Shown here: piece after piece, positions 22,110-31,812 of the stretch
How the letters are laid out: every line of letters begins with the position of its first letter
How positions within the stretch are numbered: position 1 is the stretch's first letter
DNA from: Patella vulgata
Taxonomy: Eukaryota; Mollusca; Gastropoda; Patellidae
Direction of reading: 5' to 3'
DNA length: 64,000 bases
NCBI RefSeq assembly: GCF_932274485.2
Contig: NC_065886.2
Coordinates: 34,087,501 to 34,151,500, forward strand
Made by a program: the position numbers and the translations under genes
Notes under the pieces: model-generated
Seen by the model: the letters and a program-made list of their open reading frames with translations, nothing else
The model's database searches: none
Told to the model about the DNA's origin: nothing

Positions 22110-22420
22110 TGAGACCACGGAGGATATCGAGGATGGTTATAAGGTAAATTCTGCCTGGCCAGTACTATTTCAAATTATGTCAAAGTATTTACATGTAGGC
22201 CTACATGTATGCCAACAAGTACACCTGTAGGGAACTTGGGTTTTCGTACCATCCAATAAATCAGATGCTGTCCCTTGCCAGGACCTCCTTTCTACATCAT
22301 TGATAACGGGGAAACCACAATAAAAAAATCAAAAGGAACTATCTCGGCCAATAACGGGATCAAACCCGAGACCGCACAGCGTCTACTCACTGAGCCATAC
22401 CACCATGGCTTTGCCACAGA
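22110..22420 (-). mobile_element. SINE-A copy, diverged
   Basis: GTCCCTTGCCAGGACCTCC, TCGGCCAATAACGGGATCAA, and head ACTCACTGAGCCATACCACC. The 3' end is poorly preserved. Confidence 0.7.
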
Positions 22421-23123
22421 CATGTGCCTTGTCCGTAAGCAGATCAACATTCACTTATATGCAGACAAACTTTGGAAGAAAATTATGAATGTTACATATA
22501 AGATACATGTAACAGTTTTATTTACAGGAATATTGTATATTACTATAGGCCTACATATAATTATAAGAAAATTGATTTTATGCAACTGGAGGTAACACCA
22601 AGTTTAGTTGTAAGGGTCTAGACTTGATAGTAACTCAGTTATTGCCTATTTAAAAAGTAGATGGCTATCAGAGAGCAACAATAATTTTTATGTCACAGTA
22701 CAGTCCATAAAAAAAAAGAAAAAAATGTCAAATGAATGAATGGGTAAGGTCAATTTCCCTGCACTATCTATAATTACTAGCCTCGCTAGTGTCTAGACTA
22801 GCCTAGAGCATAACGTTGCAGGTATTTAAAATGGGAATAATGATAAAAAATTATGTATATCATATATGTGTGCTTAAGTTATTACTGTGGTTTTACATAC
22901 ATATTTGTATTCTAGGTTACAAGAAGTACGTTGTTGATCGCAAAACCCCCCGCTCTTGACAGAGAATCAAATTTCGTTCAATCCAAAATGACAAAATTGC
23001 AAAATCGATCGCCGATTTATACTACTTGTACGACTATTTGATGTGCAGTGATGCATTCAACACAAAATTCCAGATGCATACTTTAATAATATATCATCCA
23101 GAGGGATCGATTTGAAGCATTAC

Positions 23124-23295
23124 CTTCGGAAATAGGCATTTTCTTTAATCTTGCACGGCTAACAAAAAATTCATGAGGCCGCCATCTTTGTTATAACCGG
23201 AGTTCACTCATTCGTGACTCTCCGGTAATTTCCGTTAGCGACAATCGCGCTTTGCGGGGCTGTTCAAAGCTCTCAGGAGTTGGGCTTAGTTACTG
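23124..23295 (-). promoter_or_regulatory. Candidate FBXW7 5' exon / promoter region
   Basis: A locally GC-richer patch (AGCGCGATTGTCGCTAACGG on minus) contains AAGATGGCGGCCTCATGA (a four-codon upstream ORF) and a possible donor CCGAAG|GTAATG at 23124. Splicing from it would not add coding sequence in frame, so it would be 5' UTR. This is inference only. Confidence 0.3.
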
Positions 23296-24931
23296 ACGTT
23301 TATACTGTATATCTACGGTAAAAAAAATAAAAAAAATATAAAACAACTAGATCTAACGCATTTATAAACGAGGGTAGAATCATTTTCTGTCAATATTGCA
23401 ATATTGTCGTGGGCCTGTAATGGAGTGATCACAAAGTTCATTTGAATGGAATTGGAATGAAATTCGGTTTGACGACATATAGGCCTACTTCGGTCATTTT
23501 GAGACAAACATTCTTAATTCTTTTTATGGTTACGTGTGCAATGCACGAGGGATGTTGTTATTATTGTTGCCAGAGGATTAGTGTGTGGGACTTGCAGCTG
23601 TTGCGTCCCCCTTGAGTTTTTGTGCCCGCTCGCAAATGAAAAAAAAAAAAAAAAAAAAAAAAAATCCCGCGGTTTCAACATTATAATCATAATGCTTAAC
23701 CAGTGTCAAACATATACATGGGTCAGATATGCTACAAATCGACTCTAGCATATTCCACACAACCCTATATTAGCCGACACATGGATTTGGACTGCCATCG
23801 ATCGTGTTCTCGCGCAATCACTGTCTTTGAAATTTTTGACATTTTTATACGCTAAAATTTAATGTAGACATATCATATTTCTTGAGGCCACGTTCGTAGC
23901 ACACTGCATGGTGCCATCGGTGCAGAAAAAAAAAAAATATGTCGTTATCCCTTTCGCTTCATTTCTATCGAATGTCATAATTATTTCAAATTTCAGAGTT
24001 ATCTCCCTTTTTACATTATTGCCGTAAAGTCTAAAAGTTAAGGTCCACTGCATATTTGGTCATAGGTCGCGAGATGCAAATAGGATTAGGGCACGTGAGT
24101 GTTGACAAGACTGTAGCTTAGCGCTAGCCCTGTTTACATCTCGTCAGGGGCGCAGATCCCCCCAAAATAGTGGTGGGGACAGTCCATGCGCGGGCGACTA
24201 TTGGTAAAGAGGGGCTAGACGCTCTAAAACGCACTCTGTGGGTATTTTCAGCATCATTTTCTGGCAAACATTACTAATCCCTGAGGCAGCAAATGATACG
24301 AAATCTAATCTAAAGACAAATCTTCAAGCCACCGTTCACGATTTATTCTCTCATGTACACTACAACAACTAGAAATATTTACACTACTGAGATTCCAGCT
24401 CCACCTCCATTCCCAGTAGTGTCCGAAGACTACGTAAAGTCTTTGAGCAAAATGTGTATTTAATTGAATACACAAATGTACAGGCCTCCAAATCTTTACG
24501 ACGCAGTGTAGATCCTAATAATAATTTAAAGAATATTTTCTTTAGAAATTTATAAGTGTTCATACAGGGTGGGGCCCGTAGACTGGAAGCAAGGTGGGCG
24601 GCTTGGTTTGTGAAACAAAAGGACCCACTATATAACCGAACGCCGCTGGCTTTTACAATTTTTTGAATTTTTATTACAAAATGGTGTCTAAATATGCATT
24701 CTCAGCGATTCTGAGGAGTTTTTACCAATAACAAAATAGTTCAGAGAGCAATTTTTTAATCGAAAACAAAAACATTCAATAAAGCGTTTAATATATTTAA
24801 AACTAAAAAACAGTACACTTATATCCACTCAGCCCGTTTATTTTCCCTTTGTCTTCTTTCTGGACGGCCCATGACAGGTTTTAAAAAATGTCTTTTCCGA
24901 TAAATTTCCTAAATTTCTAAACCATCTTCAA

Positions 24932-24977
<46 letters not shown>

Positions 24978-25382
24978 ATTACTTATAATAATAAGTACAC
25001 GATTCTTGGCTCAGCTTACTGTACTCCAAAAAATAGGGGTCTGAGTCTTAAATTTTAGATTTAATTGCCTATATTCCACAGAGAGAGAGATAGAAACCAG
25101 TCTTTAAAAATACGTTTATTTAGTATGACAGCAAATCTAGCAATGAAGGGTTCCCCTGATATACAAACTAAATCCTTTAGTTAGGTGATTTATAATCCAG
25201 TATACCAGATAAAAACAAAATCTCAGCTATTCCTTAACCCTTTAATACCCAGCGTATCAGATATGCACACCTACATGATATACATATTATTATAATCCCT
25301 ATGGAATATTTTAATTATTTACTGTTATTATATGAATTATCACTTATTCCCTGTTAAATAAAAATCGGTCACCGGGTGCAGC
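23296..25382. other. Intergenic, no recognised gene
   Basis: Contains homopolymer A runs at about 23638-23663 and 24940-24974. At 24144 CAGGGGCGCAGATCC resembles a hAT-type terminus without a detectable partner. No protein features. Confidence 0.45.
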
Positions 25383-25397
25383 TGTACAACTTCAAGG

Positions 25398-25766
25398 GAG
25401 CCACAGTGGCTAGATGGTTAAGACGCTGGCTCTCTAGCCTGGAGGTCGGGTGTTCGATCCTTGCATTGGCCGAGAAAGTTCATCTGGATTTTCCGACGTG
25501 GTTTCCCCTTGTCAGTGGTGCAGAACTGCGGGCCTGACAAGGACAGCTATCTAGTCGTTCGGATGAGACGAAAAGCCGAGGTCCCGTGTATACATTGGAA
25601 TGCGCGTAAAAGATCCCTTGGCAGTTGGAATTCGATATAAGAGTAGGCGATAGTGCCGCTGCCCGGGCAAAATTTCCCTCATAGTACACTGTATGGCGTA
25701 TGCCCGTCTTCATTAGCCCAGTATAGGAACAGAACAGTAGGACGTTAAACCTCATTTCATTTCATT
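25398..25766 (+). mobile_element. SINE-A full-length, with 15-bp target-site duplication
   Basis: Flanked by TGTACAACTTCAAGG at 25383-25397 and 25767-25781. The tRNA-like head has an A-box-like GTGGCTAGATGGTTAAGACG and a B-box-like GGTGTTCGATCC. The body ends GACGTTAAACCTCATTTCAT. This is the best reference copy of the family in the window. Confidence 0.95.
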
Positions 25767-26044
25767 TGTACAACTTCAAGGACCCTGGCCTCAAGTGCCT
25801 GGGACCAACTCTACATTTTCTGAAATGTCAATAAAAGCACTGGATCCAATGATTTCAATTTAAAAAAATAAACAGTAAGCCTGAACTTTTAGATTTTACC
25901 CATTGTTGGCGGAGATATCGGTATAATTTTCTGCAACTCATTGAAACTTTTTAAGGACGCTAAACTCCATTGCATTTCAATTTTAATAGCCCGGGAGCGT
26001 ATACTATAGACTTATGCCTTTTGATCTGGAATATTGGGTATGAT

Positions 26045-26115
26045 GAGGTTCGATCCCGGTATTGGACAGGTAAGTACCTCGGTTATTTCCGGCGTGGTTT
26101 CCGCTTGTCAGTGCG
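26045..26115 (+). mobile_element. SINE-A fragment
   Basis: GAGGTTCGATCCCGGTATTG (B-box side) and TTTCCGGCGTGGTTTCCGCT. Short remnant. Confidence 0.65.
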
Positions 26116-26390
26116 ATGATAAAAACATTTTGCGGAATAATCTTTTCTGGCTTTTAAATTGTTAAGCCTTAGAACCTAGTAAAGGACAAAAGACCCAACC
26201 AGATATGTTATTCAAGTATGGGAATTTAAAAATTGTCGATAGCATTAAAACGAACCAAGGGAAGATGCCTGACTAGAAATGTCACTTTACCCTAGCAAAT
26301 AGCAGCAATGGCTATCGAGGGCTATCGAGCTGACAGTTTTGGCATTTTGAATTCAACCACAGTTGAACGAACCAATAGACCGTAGGCTCA

Positions 26391-26655
26391 GTCAGGGGGG
26401 GGGGGGGGGTGTCCATCAAATGGGCACAAAACCAGACCCAACTTTTCTAGAGTAAAATTTTGCGTAGAATACAATGCCGAGTGGTAATCAGTCCGCCGTT
26501 GGGGCGTTTTCGAGATATTCGGGGGTCAAAGGTCAAATGAGGTCATTTGCACTGAAAGTGAATGCGCAGCGATTCATCATGAAAACATGCTGAAAATGAA
26601 CGAAGGTAATCATTGTTTCAATAAAAATGTAAAGTTGCTAAATTCACCTTTGTTC
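26391..26655 (+). mobile_element. One arm of the foldback family also at 39930-40710
   Basis: After a G-run it reads GTGTCCATCAAATGGGCACA, AAACCAGACCCAACTTTTCT, GAGGTCATTTGCACTGAAAG and ACCTTTGTTCTTTG. The same order occurs in both arms of the 39930-40710 element. The opposite arm is missing and is replaced by the palindromic repeat that follows. Confidence 0.8.
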
Positions 26656-27010
26656 TTTGTTTAAACAAAACAATTAATCCGTTTTAACGAAAACATTTAT
26701 TAGTTTAAACTAAATAATTAATTCGCTTAAACTAAGTAATTAATTCAGGTTCCGTAGTTGTATTTAAACGGAATAATTAATCCGTTTTAACGAAATCATT
26801 TATTCGTTTAAATTAATTTATTTAATTCGGGTTCCGTAGTTCTGTTTAAACGAAATAATTAATTAGTTTAAACGAAATATCATTCGCCATGGCGAAATAC
26901 TAAATCGTTATAACAAAATGTTATCGTTTATAACAAATTAGTTATTTAGTTATAACGAATTATTTAGTACGTTTAAACGAAATAATTATTTCGTTAAAAC
27001 GAAATAAAAA
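26656..27010. repeat. AT-rich array of nested GTTTAAAC-type palindromes
   Basis: A dozen or so short palindromes (CGTTTAAACG, AATTAATT, CGTTATAACG variants). Larger direct repeats of roughly 105 bp are marked by GGTTCCGTAGTT at about 26748 and 26829. No coding potential. Confidence 0.8.
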
Positions 27011-27102
27011 ATGCGTTTCATATTTGCACCCCTTTCGCTTAATCTCTGTCCAAAAAAAAAAAAAACCCTTTAAAGTTCTTATATTCAATTTCTTATATTT
27101 GA

Positions 27103-27140
27103 ACAGTAGGACGTTAAACCCAATTTCAATTCATTTAATT
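27103..27140 (+). mobile_element. SINE-A tail fragment
   Basis: GAACAGTAGGACGTTAAACC, then CAATTTCAATTCATTTAAT. Confidence 0.7.
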
Positions 27141-27338
27141 TTTCCTATATTTAAATAAGGATGTTTAGTGATTTCTGGGGTTTAACTCGAACTGTTGATT
27201 TTGCAAAACAAATATAATATTTGTTATAATCTAGACATGTTCTGTTATCAAAGCGATAGTCGATAAAATATATTTTAAAAACAACTCCTTGTCATTTAAA
27301 ATCATAGTTCCTATCAAACGCAGACGATACCTATCAAA

Positions 27339-27550
27339 TTGACATACACAAACATACACGGCCATATGTCAGTTTCCATGGTAACCAATAGTTCCGCAGC
27401 GGCAAGAAGAACACGAGTGCGTTGGAGAGAAGAAGGTTATACTTTCATAAGACGCCTGAAAGTAGTTTCGTTGGAAGTCAGAAACTTGGAGATTAAAGAA
27501 TTCACAGAAAAGTTTACAAAAGTGCATCTTGACTCGGGAATCAGGATGAG
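27339..27550 (+). CDS. Candidate coding exon, unknown protein
   Basis: An open frame of 70 codons with balanced, non-repetitive composition: ARRTRVRWREEGYTFIRR, then LEVRNLEIKEFTEKFTKV. It ends at a good donor ATGAG|GTGAGC in phase 2. No second exon was found in the next 4 kb and no family is recognised. An internal ATG (MVTNSS) with GC-richer context could be the start. Chance is possible. Confidence 0.3.
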
Positions 27551-28009
27551 GTGAGCGATAAGTTTATATTTTTATAGAAGGTTTGATTTGATGTGGTCTG
27601 GTAAAACAGTCGACGAAGTTATATTCTTGTCTTCATGGTATTTTAAACCCCTTGTGTTATGTATAACACCAGAAATAAACTTCGCGATTACAGTGTAATT
27701 TGATATGAAGAGCTCGTGTCGCTGAACCAGAGTATTCTCGCATGTTACTCACATTTTATTTCACGTTAAATTTTAGTAAATGTCTCAGTCAGGTGGATTT
27801 TATAAAGTTGAAACGGTGATAAATATATTCACCACGGTTACAAGTTATCTAAATGGCATTAGGTTTAATCATTGTCAAATGTGGCTCATTAGAACACGAT
27901 CAAAATCGTTGTACACGTAGCCTACATGTATACTGTATCATCGGGTACATCTCTTTTTGTATTGGGGTGGAGGGGATGGAGGGGATGGATGGGTGGGTGG
28001 ATGGGTGGG

Positions 28010-28180
28010 GGGGATTGACTCGGGTTTTTCTGGCGTAGTTCCCCTTATTGTATGGTGTAGGACGGAGGACCTGACAAGAAACATAGCGTCTAGTCATTCG
28101 GATGGTACGAACAATGAACCGATCGAGGTCCTATAAATACTTTGGTGTGCACGCAAAAGACACGTTGACAGCTAGCCGAG
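28010..28180 (+). mobile_element. SINE-A fragment
   Basis: TTTCTGGCGTAGTTCCCCTT, GTAGGACGGAGGACCTGACA, TCTAGTCATTCGGATGG and TGCACGCAAAAGACAC. Confidence 0.78.
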
Positions 28181-28818
28181 TTGGTGCAGAAAATTCAGCA
28201 TAGCGATGCGAAACCGGGGTCCCGAGGTCTTGTCCCCGGGCTAATTTTTAAACTATGGCGTCTAGGAAGCAATTGTTATCTCGAAATGATAATACTACCA
28301 TGTTGCAGGGAACATCGTGGATCCCCCAGTTGTAATTGTGCGATAAGCATTGCACCTGTTCTTAAAACAATGCTTTCCATTTGTTCTTTATCAAATTTCC
28401 TAAAGTTCAAGACCAATTTGTACATAAAAGAATAAAATATACTTGAAATTAGTGCAAATGGGGCTAGGATGATTTAAAATGAAACGTCAAAGTTTTATGA
28501 CAGTGGGCCGTGATCTGATTAATCGCTCTTTCACTTAATTAATGGACATAATTTGAGACAGTGGTGAAGTTTTATAGTTAAGTTTAATTTAGTTTTATTG
28601 TAATGTAAAATTACATTTTAAAGAATTTAAGGTTCCCCGTCTCCCCTTCGGGCTTCTCTCACACACCTTTACCCCCACCAAAGACACATCCCACCCACAC
28701 CATCCCCAGGTTACGAAACTTGATTACACAACTCGAAACAATTTTTATGGCATTTTCCAGATTGGAAAAGAAATTGTACTTTAAATTTCGAATTTTTATC
28801 AGTTGAAGTTAGTTTCAT
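28181..28818. other. Intergenic, nothing recognised
   Basis: The open frame at 28181-28435 has no domain-like features. Confidence 0.4.
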
Positions 28819-28831
28819 CTCGAGGTCGAGT

Positions 28832-29165
28832 GGGAGCCACGGTGGTTAGATGAGTAGGACTCTGACCCGCTAACCTGGAGGTTTCGTGTTCGATCCCTGC
28901 ATTGGACGAGATAGTTAATCTGGATTTTCCGGCGTGGTTCCCACTTGTCAGTGCCTGGCAAAGGATGGGACAAAATATCGAGTTCCCGTGTACGCATTAG
29001 AGTGCACGTAAAAGATCCCTTGACAGTTGGAATCCGATAGTGAAGGCCGTAGCACCACAGTCCGGGCAATATTTCCCTCAAAGCACACTGTATGGCGTAT
29101 GCCCGTCTTCATTAGCCAAGTCAGAGCAGAGCATGTGGGACATTAAACCCCTTTTCATTTCATTT
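28832..29165 (+). mobile_element. SINE-A full-length, with target-site duplication
   Basis: Flanked by CTCGAGGTCGAGT (28819-28831) and CTCGCGGTCGAGT (29166-29178), one mismatch. Head GGGAGCCACGGTGGTTAGAT and CGTGTTCGATCCCTGCATTG; tail ACATTAAACCCCTTTTCATT. The body has a deletion in the GGACGGAGGGCC part. Confidence 0.93.
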
Positions 29166-29225
29166 CTCGCGGTCGAGTAGTGTGTGTGAATTCGTAGTAC
29201 TGTGGTTGGGAGTGGGGGAGAGTGT

Positions 29226-29251
29226 GTGTGTGTGTGTGTGGGGGGGGGGGG
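29226..29251. repeat. (GT)n / poly-G microsatellite
   Basis: GTGTGTGTGTGTGTGTGG, then a G run. Confidence 0.9.
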
Positions 29252-29589
29252 TCGTATTACAAGCAGGATACTATTTTATAACAAACAAAATAGATAATGC
29301 CCGAGATCAGCTTAGAATAATTAAATAAGTCAAGAGGTTAAACCTTTATAGATAACAGCTGTGGTCAAATATATATTATGCAATGGATTATAAATCTCTA
29401 GTAAAAACATATGGACATTTAGTTAAATCTGGGTAGATAAGAGTTTTACGTTTATACGATCAAATTGAATCAAACAACAAAGAGAATTTAGAGAAAGAGT
29501 TTTCGAGGAATGGAGGTTGGTGGTGGTAACCCGGTTCTTTGTTCGATTCTTTTATATGGGACAACAATCACTGGTTAATTATCATGTTA

Positions 29590-29700
29590 TCGTTATTTGT
29601 CCTGCACCATTACCCAAAAAACCCACAGGACAATCCCGAGTACATTTCTCGGCCAATACCGAATCGAACTTGGGTCCCCAGATTGTGCGCCATCAATTGA
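29590..29700 (-). mobile_element. SINE-A-like fragment
   Basis: CCTGCACCATTACCC, TTTCTCGGCCAATACCGAAT and CGAACTTGGGTCCCC resemble the head half of SINE-A on minus. Weak. Confidence 0.45.
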
Positions 29701-30277
29701 TACTGGTAGGATAGTGCAAGGTAAAGCTAATGTAGCACTAAAATTAAGAATATCCCAGTATGTTCTGAGAAGGTTAGCCTCAATGGATTGTGAGCCATAG
29801 AGCAACTTGATTTGTATGCTGTTGTGGGTGGATGTAATAATGCAATAAAGCTGGATATAAGACCTCCACCTCCACCCACCCACCCCCAGTCCCCGACCCC
29901 TCCTACGCTCTCGAGATGTCTGTTGAAAAATGATATCTGTTTTAATCAAATTGCATGATCAATTGCAAGATCAATATTTTCCAATTATATTGGACAAAAT
30001 GTCTGTGAGTGATTGGACTAGACCTACTTATTTGTTAATTATTTAGTCCAGACGTTATGACAACTGTATCTTAAATTACCATATTTTATTCTACCATCAC
30101 GAACATGGTTAATTACCGCAGTAATACTATATCTTGGTTAACTGGCACTTACTAATTGACAAGCATAAAATAAATAAAGATAACTATCCGAGAGCGTGAA
30201 AGAGAAAGGGAGGGGGGGGGGTACAGTCAACTAGACACAAACTTGGGGGTGGGGGGGGCTGGGGTGAGAGTTGGATT

Positions 30278-30390
30278 TGAAATGGCTTTAACGTCCTACT
30301 GTTCTGCTATCTTGCCTCAAGAGAAAAAGAGAGGGATGTGAAATGGGTTTAACGTCCTTTTAACGTCCTACTGTTCAGCAACCTCGAGTA
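30278..30390 (-). mobile_element. SINE-A tails in tandem, with SINE-B scraps
   Basis: GAAATGGCTTTAACGTCC and GAAATGGGTTTAACGTCC occur about 60 bp apart. Short SINE-B pieces (CTAGACACAAACTT near 30228, CTCGACAGAAACTAGGTC near 30430) flank them. Confidence 0.6.
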
Positions 30391-30454
30391 AGAGATAGTA
30401 GAGGGGGAGGGGCGTACTGCTGTCCACTCGACAGAAACTAGGTCATATTTCGGG

Positions 30455-30705
30455 AGAGCGAGAGATAGGGTTTGCTGTCCATTCGAAACAAACTAGGTCA
30501 TTTTGGAACTAACATATGGTTCACGTATTTTCAATGATTCGCTTGCCCGTGAGGGTCTTTGGCAGTGGGAGGAATCAGGTGGACCGGGAGAAAACCTACG
30601 AGGTTGGACAAGCGAACCTACTCTTTGTCATACACAATCGAAACCCCGTCACTTGAGTCAATGACAGACCTTATGATTTAATGCGTTAAACCATTCGGCC
30701 AACCA
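30455..30705 (-). mobile_element. SINE-B copy
   Basis: GAGCGAGAGATAGGGTTTGC, GGTCATTTTGGAACTAACAT, TTTGGCAGTGGGAGGAATCA and AACCATTCGGCCAACC. Confidence 0.88.
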
Positions 30706-30867
30706 ACCTCCCCTTGTCTTAATTAACAGGAACATCCGAGATATCTTACTTAGTCCCATAATTTTATGTCATCTTTACCGGATTACCGCTAGCGGGCCTC
30801 GTTAGTTATGTCTTAAATAAATGTCCCGGGTTGAAATCAGAATGGGTTTAATCAATTGAATTGTGAT

Positions 30868-31112
30868 TTTACGTCCGACTGGGCTAATGGAGACTGGCTT
30901 GCGCCATAGGCTTACAGTGTCAAGGGATCTGTAACGTACATGTCAATGTGTGCATTTGAACTTGTTTTTTTTAACCCATCCGAACGCCTAGACAACTGTT
31001 CTGGACAGGCCCTCCATCCTGTACCACTGGTAAGGGAAAGCCGCGCTGGAAAATCCGGAGGGACTTTCTAGGCTAACACCGGGAGCGAGCCAGCGTCTTA
31101 CTCATGGAGCTA
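30868..31112 (-). mobile_element. SINE-A copy, partly deleted
   Basis: TTACGTCCGACTGGGCTAAT, GTCAAGGGATCTGTAACGTA, CTCCATCCTGTACCACTGG, and head GAGCGAGCCAGCGTCTTACT. Confidence 0.82.
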
Positions 31113-31119
31113 TCACGGT

Positions 31120-31812
31120 TGAAGTGCATTCTTGATTGTTCAAGTCTGGATCTCGCTTAAACAGTCTGATTAAAATACAGATTGCCACTTGCTAGTGATG
31201 GTGTCCGTGGTGACTGTGGAAATAACTAAGAACGCTTGTCTACTTGTTAGGATATGACGAATAGTCATGGCCCTGTGTAGACCCACACCCCACACGTGCA
31301 CAATTTTACCCCTGCATAGCCAGGGTAGGCCATTGGGAATCAGATCGGGGGCTCTGCGACAAGAATACCGGTCAGGCCGACGTAAAGCTAAATAAATATA
31401 TATTTCTGGGCCACCAGGGGCTTCACGGGCAACGGAGCGATGTACTGTCTACACCCATCTCCTTGGGCCTGTCTGCTTATAAATTGGCAGCACACCTAAA
31501 AAAATCACTTCGCAGTCGAAGTCGAAGAAGTGCAGGCGGAAACGCCGCTGTCCAGACAAAATTATCCTTATGAGAATACACGCGTAACTCTTTACATGCG
31601 CCAATGGTTAAGGGGTTTAACTCAATTATGGATTATTTCCTAAAGACATACGTCATTGGTCAGGGAAATGGAGGGCTAGGGGAACCACGAAATGTTTAAA
31701 TGACCTAAATTGTTAGTAAAGAAAGGAGAGGGCGACGTTGGGTAGGGCAAATGGGACGGGACATCTGTTATATACCTATTTGTCAAGACACAAATAGGGA
31801 ACCCGATCGCCA
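31120..31812. other. Upstream region of DUF229 copy 1
   Basis: Moderately GC-rich, with no recognised repeat apart from a faint SINE-A echo near 31525-31580. Any upstream exon or promoter of the gene at 31813 should lie here, but I cannot place it. Confidence 0.4.

Noticed and set aside
23128-23140. A first coding exon of FBXW7 starting ATGCCTATTTCCGAAG
   Set aside because: Splicing its phase-1 donor to exon 18009-18113 gives a stop within a few codons. At most it is 5' UTR.
24144-24600. hAT-type element starting at CAGGGGCGCAGATCC
   Set aside because: No inverted partner of this terminus and no transposase sequence were found in the following region.
25480-25755. Frames such as [20 protein letters not shown] that recur at several places
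   Set aside because: These are translations of SINE-A copies. The same words appear wherever the SINE occurs.
26656-27010. CRISPR-like or replication-origin array
   Set aside because: The repeats are nested palindromes without regular unique spacers, and the context is animal nuclear DNA.
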